From an uncultured Bacteroidota bacterium (GTDB lineage: Bacteria; Bacteroidota; Bacteroidia; Bacteroidales; P3): a DNA stretch of 64,000 nucleotides. A program made the translations under genes and the position numbers. Shown here in pieces: positions 1 to 6,821 of the stretch. Within the stretch, counting starts at the first letter, position 1; each line of letters starts with the position of its first letter. The stretch covers positions 46,977 through 110,976 of the forward strand of contig CACWPQ010000004.1 of assembly GCA_902762805.1 (NCBI GenBank), in the 5' to 3' direction. Below the pieces are notes generated by a model, which ran no database searches, was not told where the DNA came from, and was given only the letters and a program-made list of their open reading frames with translations.

Positions 1-1038
1 CACCTGGGCTACACCCGTGAGGTAGTCGTTGGCGGTGTCGGCGCTGACAAAAGTCCAGCAGGGTACACCACCCTCGAAAGTCTCCACATGGGGGAAGTCG
101 GCGATGGGCTGGGTGCAGTCGACCACATTGACATCGATGGTGTCATAGGTGGTGCCACTGGTGTTCGTGCCACCCACCACCACCTGGTGCATGCCGTCGG
201 TGGTGAAGGTGTAGGTCAGCGTGCTGGAGGTCTCGCTCTCGGACGCACCGTCGACATACCACTCGTAGCTGTCGCTATTGGGCGAGCTGGCGGTGAAGGT
301 CAGCGTCTGGTTGAGCTGCGCCACGCTGGGGCCGGCGAGGGTTACCATCGGGGGCTGCACGGTGTAGGTGTCGCTCACCACGCGGATCATCCACATCACG
401 TTGAGGCTGGGGGCCATGGTGGTCAGCGGCTGCCAGTCCACACCGTCCATCGAGGCATAGGTGCCATTGGGATAGGTGCTGCCCTGCACGCCGGCGGCGG
501 GATAGGGTATGCCGGTGTTGGTGAAGACCACCCACATGGGCTGGCCTGCCACCACGGGCACGGGGGCGGCGAGGCCGACCGACTTCCAGGTCATGGTGTC
601 GGCGGCGACGGCGGTCATAGTCTGCGTGTAGGCGGCGGTGCCGGTCGGGGCGGCGCCGAAGACGATGTTCATCGTGTAGGTGCCGGCGTAGGGCACAAAG
701 AGGTCAACGGCCGTGATGTTGTTGCGGCCGGCCATGGCGGCAGCCTCCACCTTGATGGCCCAGTGCATGGTCACCGTGTCGCTGCCGAGGCCGATGCTGT
801 TGTAGTACTCGCCGTTTTCGCAATACGACATCGTGTCGGTCCACAGGGGATTGGCCGTAGACTTCAGGGCGAACTTGGTGCCCATGGCCGCCATCTTCTT
901 GCCATCTTCCTGATTGGCAGCGCGGAACTCGTGGGTGGTGTTCTGTCCCTTCTGCGCCATGCGGGTCCATCCGCCCTGCGCAGTGGCAGCCGTGGCCATC
1001 AGGCCCATCGCTGCCAGCATGATTAGTGCTTTTTTCAT
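1..1038 (-). CDS. Secreted multidomain surface protein, 3' end outside window
   Basis: The first 346 codons of a larger gene; reading from the ATG at 1038 there is no stop before the window edge. Residues 1-20 form a signal peptide. Residues about 65-225 contain a module opening with TMSYCENG and closing near an aromatic-rich WVVF segment; the same module occurs in both C10 proteases here. Residues about 230-312 look like a PKD/Ig-like domain (LTFTASSPNSDSYEWYVDG). From about 318 (ADFPHVETFEGG) a cleaved-adhesin or choice-of-anchor type domain begins. Inference: a T9SS-exported surface protein or protease, but the sorting domain would lie outside the window, so the function is not determined. 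A TATCTTTG promoter lies upstream at 1125-1132. Confidence 0.8.
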   Translation of the reverse strand, partial: MKKALIMLAAMGLMATAATAQGGWTRMAQKGQNTTHEFRAANQEDGKKMAAMGTKFALKSTANPLWTDTMSYCENGEYYNSIGLGSDTVTMHWAIKVEAAAMAGRNNITAVDLFVPYAGTYTMNIVFGAAPTGTAAYTQTMTAVAADTMTWKSVGLAAPVPVVAGQPMWVVFTNTGIPYPAAGVQGSTYPNGTYASMDGVDWQPLTTMAPSLNVMWMIRVVSDTYTVQPPMVTLAGPSVAQLNQTLTFTASSPNSDSYEWYVDGASESETSSTLTYTFTTDGMHQVVVGGTNTSGTTYDTIDVNVVDCTQPIADFPHVETFEGGVPCWTFVSADTANDYLTGVAQV

Positions 1039-1124
1039 TTTTGTGTTTTTGTTGTTTGTTGGTTTTAATATAATTGTCTATATAGTATGCACTTGCACAT
1101 ACACGCGCATGTTTTGTTTCCATG

Positions 1125-1132
1125 CAAAGATA
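1125..1132 (-). promoter_or_regulatory. Bacteroidota -7 box (TATCTTTG)
   Basis: The plus strand reads CAAAGATA, so the minus strand carries TATCTTTG, a match to the Bacteroidota housekeeping -7 consensus TAnnTTTG. It lies 87 bp upstream of the ATG at 1038. No clear -33 TTTG is seen. Confidence 0.6.
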
Positions 1133-1182
1133 CACCTTTTTTTCGAACTGCGACTTTTTTGGGTGAAATATATATATTTTTC

Positions 1183-1237
1183 CCTGGATGGGTCCTGGAT
1201 GGGTCCTGGATGGGTCCTGGATGGGTCCTAGATGACT
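1183..1237. repeat. 11-bp tandem array, five units
   Basis: Four copies of CCTGGATGGGT are followed by CCTAGATGACT, all with an exact 11-bp period, in the divergent gap between the minus-strand secreted protein and dapB. The last unit is identical, in reverse orientation, to units at 29281-29333. Confidence 0.9.
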
Positions 1238-1302
1238 CCTACTCTGCCCATGGGATGAAAAGGGTTCTGGAAGAAAAAAAATGCCGATTGAAAATAAAGT
1301 TG

Positions 1303-1310
1303 TAATTTTG
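1303..1310 (+). promoter_or_regulatory. dapB promoter -7 box (TAATTTTG)
   Basis: Match to TAnnTTTG, 21 bp upstream of the dapB ATG at 1332. It would place transcription initiation after the upstream in-frame ATG at 1281, which argues for the shorter start. Confidence 0.65.
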
Positions 1311-1331
1311 CACCCTCAATTTGCATCAGAT

Positions 1332-2018
1332 ATGAAACTAGCATTGATAGGATACGGCCGTATGGGCCACGCTATTGAGGCGCTGGCCAGGGGGCGCGGA
1401 CACATGGTGGTCTGCACCGTCGACAACGCCCAGGAGTGGGGGTCGAAGGCCGATGCGCTGCGCACGGCCGACGTGGCCATCGAGTTCACCACCCCCTCCA
1501 CGGCGGCCGACAATATACGGCGCTGTTTCGACATGGGCCTGCCGGTGGTGAGTGGCACCACGGGCTGGGACGCCGAATTCGATGGCGTGGTGGCGCAGTG
1601 TCTCGCCGGCGGCCACTCGCTCTTCACCGCCTCCAACTTCAGCCTCGGGATGAACATCATGTTCCGCCTTAACGAGCGGCTGGCCGAGCTGATGCGCGGG
1701 CGAACGGGCTATGAGGTCTCGATTGCCGAGACGCACCATATCCACAAGCTCGACGCCCCCAGCGGCACCGCCCTGACCCTGGCCTCCCAGATTGCCGACT
1801 GCGGCGGGCGACGGTTGGATGAGATACCCATCGAGAGTTTCCGCGAGGGCGAGGTGCCCGGCACGCACACCGTCACCTACCGCAGCGAGATTGACACGCT
1901 CACCCTCACCCACGAGGCCCACAGCCGCCAAGGGCTGGCTCTGGGTGCGCTGCTGGCAGCCGAGTTTCTGCAGGGCAAACGCGGCCACTACACAATGAAA
2001 GACCTGCTGGAGGGGTAA
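1332..2018 (+). CDS. dapB: 4-hydroxy-tetrahydrodipicolinate reductase
   Basis: NAD(P)H-dependent reduction of 4-hydroxy-tetrahydrodipicolinate in the diaminopimelate/lysine pathway, cytoplasmic. The 228-residue product has the Rossmann glycine motif GYGRMG (7-12), SGTTGW (74-79) and the active-site signature ETHHIHKLDAPSGT (133-146) with its catalytic His pair and Lys. Length is close to the shorter Bacteroidota form. The ATG at 1332 is preferred over 1281 because homologues begin near MKLALIGYG and because the promoter lies between the two. It heads a compact cluster with an ABC transporter and an NlpC/CapA protein; only dapB has an obvious wall-precursor role. Confidence 0.96.
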   Translation: MKLALIGYGRMGHAIEALARGRGHMVVCTVDNAQEWGSKADALRTADVAIEFTTPSTAADNIRRCFDMGLPVVSGTTGWDAEFDGVVAQCLAGGHSLFTASNFSLGMNIMFRLNERLAELMRGRTGYEVSIAETHHIHKLDAPSGTALTLASQIADCGGRRLDEIPIESFREGEVPGTHTVTYRSEIDTLTLTHEAHSRQGLALGALLAAEFLQGKRGHYTMKDLLEG

Positions 2019-2046
2019 AGGAGGTAAGGAGTAAGGAGGTAAGAAT
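2014..2046. repeat. Purine-rich GGAGGTAA-type direct repeat
   Basis: The dapB stop region runs into about three imperfect units of (A)AGGAGGTAAG / AAGGAGTAAG. Similar units occur at 54466-54497. They resemble reiterated ribosome-binding sites, but Bacteroidota do not depend strongly on Shine-Dalgarno pairing. Confidence 0.6.
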
Positions 2047-2055
2047 TATAAGCAA

Positions 2056-3063
2056 GTGAAACACAGCGACGATAATAAGAAAGGAGAGAGGGGCAGGGGG
2101 GTGAAGCCGGGGCCGAGGCCGTGGATCCTGGCCAGCCTCGCGCTGCTGCTGGTGGCCACGATGGCGGTTAGCTGCCTCTTCGGCGCCGTCGACTTCTCGT
2201 GGGCCGACCTTTGGCAGTCGCCCATTTTCCTGCAGCTGCGCCTGCCGCGGGTCGTCATGAGCGCGCTGGTGGGTGCCGTTCTCTCGGTCTGCGGCGCCGC
2301 CTACCAGAGTATCTTCCGCAACCCCCTGACCGACCCCTACGTGCTGGGTGTCAGCAGCGGTGCCTCGCTGGGTGCCGCCGTGGCCATACTGCTGGGGCTG
2401 GAAGCCTTCCTGTGGGGTGTGGGCGGCATGGCGCTTGCGGCCGCGCTGGCCACCGTGGTGCTCATCTACCGCATCGCTTCGATCGGCAACCGCATGCACA
2501 CCACGACCCTGCTGCTCACCGGCGTGTGCCTCACGCTGCTCATCTCGGCCCTCATCTCGTTCCTGATGGTGCTCAACCAGGAGAAGATGGATGCCATCAT
2601 CTTCTGGACCATGGGGTCCTTCGGCTCGTCGGGCTGGATGGATGTGTGGCTGATGGCGCCGGTGGCTGTGGTGGGCATCGGCGTGGTGCTGTGGCACTCG
2701 CGCGACCTCAACCTGCTGCTGGCCGGCAGCGAGGCGGCGCGCAGCATGGGGGTGGAGGTGGAGCGAGTGAAGCGCATCCTCCTGCTGGCGACCACGCTGA
2801 TGGTGGCATTCGCCGTCAGCTCGTGCGGTGTGATAGGCTTTGTGGGTCTCATCGTGCCCCATGCGGTGCGCCTCGTGGCGGGGCCGGACAACCGGCGCCT
2901 GGTGCCCTACTCGATGCTCTGCGGCGCCCTCTTCGTCCTGGTCTGCGACACCCTGGCCCGCACCCTGCTGCGTCCGAGCGAGCTGCCCGTCGGCAGCCTC
3001 ACCTCGATGGTGGGTGCGCCGCTGTTCATCTACCTGTTGTATAAAAACAAACGCTCGTACTAG
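2056..3063 (+). CDS. FecCD/BtuC-family ABC transporter permease
   Basis: Inner-membrane permease of a siderophore, heme or cobalamin importer. The 335-residue product has about ten hydrophobic segments and the family landmarks LRLPRVVMSALVGA, AAYQSIFRNPLTDPYVLG and the late GFVGLIVPHAVRL segment that contacts the ATPase. The start chosen is GTG at 2056; another GTG at 2101 would remove a charged, poorly conserved N-terminus. The ATPase begins 2 bp after the stop. No substrate-binding lipoprotein or TonB receptor is adjacent, so the substrate cannot be assigned. Confidence 0.92.
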   Translation: MKHSDDNKKGERGRGVKPGPRPWILASLALLLVATMAVSCLFGAVDFSWADLWQSPIFLQLRLPRVVMSALVGAVLSVCGAAYQSIFRNPLTDPYVLGVSSGASLGAAVAILLGLEAFLWGVGGMALAAALATVVLIYRIASIGNRMHTTTLLLTGVCLTLLISALISFLMVLNQEKMDAIIFWTMGSFGSSGWMDVWLMAPVAVVGIGVVLWHSRDLNLLLAGSEAARSMGVEVERVKRILLLATTLMVAFAVSSCGVIGFVGLIVPHAVRLVAGPDNRRLVPYSMLCGALFVLVCDTLARTLLRPSELPVGSLTSMVGAPLFIYLLYKNKRSY

Positions 3064-3065
3064 CC

Positions 3066-3809
3066 ATGCTCACGCTCGACAACATAGCGGTCTCCTTCGC
3101 CCACCGCCCCATCCTTGGCGGCATCACGGCCGAGATAGCCACAGGCGGCATCACGGCGGTGATGGGTCCCAACGGCTGCGGCAAGACCACCCTGCTGCGC
3201 TGCATCGGCGGCCTGCTGCAACCGGACGCGGGGCGAGTGCTCATCGAGGGGCGCCCCGTTGCATCCTACACAGCCCGCGAGCTGGCCCAGCGCCTGGCCT
3301 TTGTGCGCCAGCATCCGCAGACCGACTTCGAGTTTTCGGCCTTCGAGACGGTGCTCATGGGGCGCAACCCCTACCAGCACCGCCTGCAAAACGAGAGCCA
3401 GGCCGACTGGGACATTGTGGAGCGCTGCATGCGCCAGACCGGCACCTGGCACCTCCGATTCTCCACCCCTGCCCAGATGAGCGGCGGGGAGCTGCAGCGG
3501 GTGATGATTGCCCGCGCCCTGGCGCAGGAGACCCCACTGCTGCTGATGGACGAGCCGGTGTCGAACCTAGACATAGCCCACCAGCTGGAAATCATGCGCC
3601 TGCTGCGCGGGGCCACCGAAAAGACCATCCTCATCGTTATCCATGACCTCAACCTCGCCCTCCAGTTCTGCGACCGCCTGCTGCTGCTCCACGAGGGGCA
3701 GCTGCTCTTCCACGGCCCGATTGCCGAGGGGCTCACGCCGGAGAACATACGGCGCGTCTACGGCGTCGACGCCCACCTGGCCGAGGGACGCATCATATTC
3801 GACTACTGA
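3066..3809 (+). CDS. FecE/BtuD-family ABC transporter ATP-binding protein
   Basis: Cytoplasmic ATPase partner of the permease just upstream. The 247-residue product has Walker A GPNGCGKTT (34-42), a Q-loop region near 82, the signature MSGGE (137-141), Walker B LLLMDEP (157-163) and the switch His192 in VIHDLN. All catalytic elements are present. Spacing of 2 bp from the permease and 5 bp to the next gene indicates one transcript. It probably imports a metal chelate or corrinoid, inferred from family only. Confidence 0.94.
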   Translation: MLTLDNIAVSFAHRPILGGITAEIATGGITAVMGPNGCGKTTLLRCIGGLLQPDAGRVLIEGRPVASYTARELAQRLAFVRQHPQTDFEFSAFETVLMGRNPYQHRLQNESQADWDIVERCMRQTGTWHLRFSTPAQMSGGELQRVMIARALAQETPLLLMDEPVSNLDIAHQLEIMRLLRGATEKTILIVIHDLNLALQFCDRLLLLHEGQLLFHGPIAEGLTPENIRRVYGVDAHLAEGRIIFDY

Positions 3810-3814
3810 CCCTT

Positions 3815-5299
3815 ATGCCACTGCGCCGACACCTGTCCCTCATCCTGCTCATACTGCTCGCCCTGCCGCTCGGGGCGCAGCAGTTGCGGAGCGACATCGA
3901 GGTGGACAGCCTGCTGGCTTTCGCCCGGAGGTATCTGGGCACGCCCTACCGCTGGGCGGGCTCGTCGCCCAAGGGGTTTGACTGTGCGGGCTTCACGCGG
4001 TATGTCTACGGGCGCTACGGCGTCGCGCTGCCCCACTCGTCGGCGGCGCAATACCCTGTGGGCACGCCGGTGGAGAGGGGGGAGTGGCAGCCGGGCGACC
4101 TGGTGTTCTTTGCCGGGCGTGCGCTGCGGAGCCACATAGGGCACGTGGGCATTGTGACCGATGCCGACTCGGCGGGCTTCAATTTCATCCACGCCTCGGT
4201 GGGGCACGGCATACGAGTGTCGCACTCGAGCGAGAGTTACTATGCGCCGCGCTACCGCGGGGCCTGCCGGCTGATAGCCCCCAAAGTGGGCGCTGACCAT
4301 GCGGCAGTGGCCACCGACCACGCGCCGCTGACGCTGGCCCTGGTGGGCGACATCCTGCTTGGCAACACCTACCCATGCCCCACCCTGCCGTTCGCGTCGG
4401 GGCGGCACCTGTTCGACCATGCGAGGCCGCTGCTGGCGGCGGCCGACCTGGCGCTGGGCAACCTCGAGGGGCCTTTCTGCGACACCACGGTGGCGCGTCG
4501 GAAGCAGGAGAGCGACAATGCTTACGCTTTCCGCATGCCGCCCTCGCTGGCGCCGCTGCTGCGGGAGGCGGGCTTCGACTTTGTCTCGCTGGCCAACAAC
4601 CACTCGGCGGACTTCGGCCACGCAGGCCTGCGGCAGACCACGCATTTGCTGGACAGCCTGGGCATAGCCTACGCGGGTCTGCGACGGCGGTGCCCGACGA
4701 CGGTGGTGGAGGTGCAGGGCGTCAGGGTGGGCATTGCTGCCTTCGGGCACAACAGCCACACGCCGCGCCTGACGGACAGCGCGCTGGTGGCCAGCACGCT
4801 GCTGTCGCTGCGCGACTCGTGCCAGGTGGTGGTGGTGAGTTTTCACGGCGGGGCTGAAGGTAAGGCCTATATCCATGTGCCCGACAGCGCGGAGCTGTAC
4901 CTGGGCGAGCGGAGGGGTGACGTGAGGCGTTTTGCAAGGCAGTGTGTGGACCTCGGGGCGGACCTGGTGGTGGGCCACGGGCCGCATGTGCCGCGTGCGA
5001 TGGAGCTTTACCGCGGGCGCCTGATTGCCTACAGCCTGGGGAATTTCTGCACGCCGGTGGGAATCAGCCTGGACGGCATACTGGGCTATGCGCCGCTGGT
5101 GACTGTGCGGCTGGCGCGCGACGGGCGGCTGGTGGAAGGCTGCATCCACTCCTTCCACCAACCCTATCGCAAGGGGCCGCGGCCGGACGCGGAGCACCGC
5201 GCAGCGCGGCTGATGGCGCACCTCTGCCGACAGGACTTCGGCGACCCTGGCTTGACCTTCCATCCCGACGGCCCTTTCCACCCTACGAAGCGCCCTTAG
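3815..5299 (+). CDS. Secreted NlpC/P60-CapA fusion protein
   Basis: A 494-residue exported protein. After a signal peptide (about 1-21) comes an NlpC/P60 cysteine-peptidase domain (about 30-155): nucleophile Cys57 in FDCAGF, His110 in HIGHVGI and a third polar residue near His126. The second half (about 172-490) is a CapA/PgsA-type metallophosphoesterase-fold domain with GDILLGN (178-184), NLEGP (216-220), NNHSADFG (261-268), SFHGGAEG (342-349) and GHGPH (387-391). NlpC/P60 enzymes cut peptidoglycan stem peptides; CapA-type proteins are linked to poly-gamma-glutamate. The fusion suggests one protein acting on gamma-glutamyl bonds in the envelope, which is inference. It is the last gene of the dapB cluster. 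Confidence 0.88.
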   Translation: MPLRRHLSLILLILLALPLGAQQLRSDIEVDSLLAFARRYLGTPYRWAGSSPKGFDCAGFTRYVYGRYGVALPHSSAAQYPVGTPVERGEWQPGDLVFFAGRALRSHIGHVGIVTDADSAGFNFIHASVGHGIRVSHSSESYYAPRYRGACRLIAPKVGADHAAVATDHAPLTLALVGDILLGNTYPCPTLPFASGRHLFDHARPLLAAADLALGNLEGPFCDTTVARRKQESDNAYAFRMPPSLAPLLREAGFDFVSLANNHSADFGHAGLRQTTHLLDSLGIAYAGLRRRCPTTVVEVQGVRVGIAAFGHNSHTPRLTDSALVASTLLSLRDSCQVVVVSFHGGAEGKAYIHVPDSAELYLGERRGDVRRFARQCVDLGADLVVGHGPHVPRAMELYRGRLIAYSLGNFCTPVGISLDGILGYAPLVTVRLARDGRLVEGCIHSFHQPYRKGPRPDAEHRAARLMAHLCRQDFGDPGLTFHPDGPFHPTKRP

Positions 5300-5379
5300 G
5301 ATTGTCCAAATGTGCCTGCAGAGGTACAACTATTTTATGGAACTGCGAAAATAAAAAAATCCATGTCGCGAAAAATATG

Positions 5380-5387
5380 TATTTTTG
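5380..5387 (+). promoter_or_regulatory. aroE promoter -7 box (TATTTTTG)
   Basis: TAnnTTTG match 9 bp before the aroE ATG, implying a very short leader. No convincing -33 box is present. Confidence 0.55.
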
Positions 5388-5396
5388 CACTCGAAA

Positions 5397-6131
5397 ATGA
5401 AGCGATATGCACTGATTGGTCGGCGACTGGATCACTCATGGTCCCAGCGGTGGTTCGAGGGGCTTTTCGAGCGCCAAGGACTGCACGACTGTACCTATGA
5501 ACTGAAGGAGATGGAACAGCTGAACGAGGTGAGACAGTGGGTTGAAAACGAAGCGATTGCAGGATTCAATGTAACGGTGCCGTACAAACAGGATATTATC
5601 CCTCATTTAGATGCGTTAGACCCTATAGCCGAGGCTATTGGAGCCGTGAATTGTGTCAGCGTGGAACAAGGACATCTGGTAGGCTACAATACCGATGCAC
5701 CGGCATTCCTCGACACGCTTAAGGATGCACGTTTTGAATTTCTCCATTGCCTCATACTAGGAACAGGTGGTGCCGCTCAGGCGGTGGCATTTGCGGTGCA
5801 ACGAATGGGCGTCGAACCCCTCTTCGTCAGTCGCAATCCACAGGGCAATAGACAGATAGGATACAATTCACTACTCAGCCTCCACCTCCATCCACAGACA
5901 TTGATAGTCAATGCCACGCCCGTGGGGATGTATCCCTCCGTAGAAGACAAACCGCTGGAATTAAGCACACTGAATGGAAAGGCGGGCATGGTCTACGATC
6001 TGATTTATAATCCTTCGCCCACGGCTCTGCTGAAGGAGGCAGAAAGGCTCGGACTGCGCACGCATGACGGGCTGGAAATGCTAAAAAAGCAGGCCGAAAT
6101 GAGTTGGAAAATCTGGAACAGAAACACTTAA
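5397..6131 (+). CDS. aroE: Shikimate dehydrogenase
   Basis: NADPH-dependent reduction of 3-dehydroshikimate to shikimate, cytoplasmic. The 244-residue product has the catalytic Lys64 in NVTVPYK (58-64), GAVN (82-85), GYNTD with Asp100, the dinucleotide motif GTGGAAQA (122-129), NATPVGM and the C-terminal GLEMLKKQ. The N-terminal substrate loop reads GRRLDHSWS where most enzymes have a GxPLxHSxS form, so it is somewhat divergent. The start is ATG 5397, not the upstream TTG that overlaps the promoter box. The coding sequence is visibly less GC-rich than its neighbours. The next gene starts 3 bp after the stop. Confidence 0.95.
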   Translation: MKRYALIGRRLDHSWSQRWFEGLFERQGLHDCTYELKEMEQLNEVRQWVENEAIAGFNVTVPYKQDIIPHLDALDPIAEAIGAVNCVSVEQGHLVGYNTDAPAFLDTLKDARFEFLHCLILGTGGAAQAVAFAVQRMGVEPLFVSRNPQGNRQIGYNSLLSLHLHPQTLIVNATPVGMYPSVEDKPLELSTLNGKAGMVYDLIYNPSPTALLKEAERLGLRTHDGLEMLKKQAEMSWKIWNRNT

Positions 6132-6134
6132 ATC

Positions 6135-6698
6135 ATGAACAATCCTTTCGACACACAACTTTTCGACCGCGCAGCCACCTTCGCACTGGAGGCTCATAGC
6201 GGCACAGAACGTCGCGGCAAGGGAATTCCCTACATACTGCACCCGATGGAGGCCGCCTCCATTGTGGCCACCGTCACCAACGACCCCGAGATGCTGGCGG
6301 CGGCAATACTACATGATGTGGTGGAGGATACCGAAGTGAGCCTGGAACAACTGCGCGAAGAGTTCGGAGAGCGTGTGGCACAGCTAGTTGCTAGCGAGAC
6401 AGCACCACATGTGGCGGGCATGACTTGGCGACACAAGCGCGAGATACAAGTGGCTCAACTGGCCGCGGCCGGTCGCGACAATCAGGTAGTGGCCCTGGGC
6501 GACAAGCTCTCCAACATGCGCGGCATCGCCCACGACTACCGTCAAATGGGCAACGACCTCTGGAGCCGCTTCCATGCTCCGGGAGGCAAAAGCGACATCG
6601 CATGGTACTATCGCAGCCTAGCCGAAGCGATGATCCCCCTCAAAGGCCTAGCTCCCTACGAAGAGTTTTTGTCGCTCATCAAAGAGGTGTTTTTTTAA
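6135..6698 (+). CDS. Stand-alone HD phosphohydrolase, MESH1/SpoT-hydrolase-like
   Basis: A 187-residue protein consisting only of an HD domain of the RelA/SpoT hydrolase type. Metal ligands are in place: His36 (ILHP), His60-Asp61 followed by Glu64-Asp65 (HDVVED) and Asp123 (GDKLSN). There is no synthetase, TGS or ACT domain, so by family it is a small alarmone hydrolase that would remove pyrophosphate from (p)ppGpp. Other substrates are possible, since eukaryotic MESH1 also acts on NADPH. It is cotranscribed with aroE (3-bp gap). Confidence 0.83.
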   Translation: MNNPFDTQLFDRAATFALEAHSGTERRGKGIPYILHPMEAASIVATVTNDPEMLAAAILHDVVEDTEVSLEQLREEFGERVAQLVASETAPHVAGMTWRHKREIQVAQLAAAGRDNQVVALGDKLSNMRGIAHDYRQMGNDLWSRFHAPGGKSDIAWYYRSLAEAMIPLKGLAPYEEFLSLIKEVFF

Positions 6699-6727
6699 AT
6701 AATTCACTCCGTAATAAAAAAAAGGCG

Positions 6728-6735
6728 TATATTTG
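6728..6735 (+). promoter_or_regulatory. Promoter -7 box (TATATTTG)
   Basis: Exact TAnnTTTG match 86 bp upstream of the lipoprotein ATG at 6822, followed by an AT-rich leader. Confidence 0.65.
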
Positions 6736-6821
6736 CAAGTTAAACAAGCCCTGCGCCGATGCCCCACGGCACCGCGTATGGTTTTGATATACAAGTATAT
6801 AATAAAATAACACATTATAAA

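Noticed and set aside
6759..6821. Upstream start for the TPR lipoprotein
   Set aside because: It would bury the lipoprotein signal peptide and begins only about 25 bp after the promoter box; ATG 6822 gives a proper lipobox.
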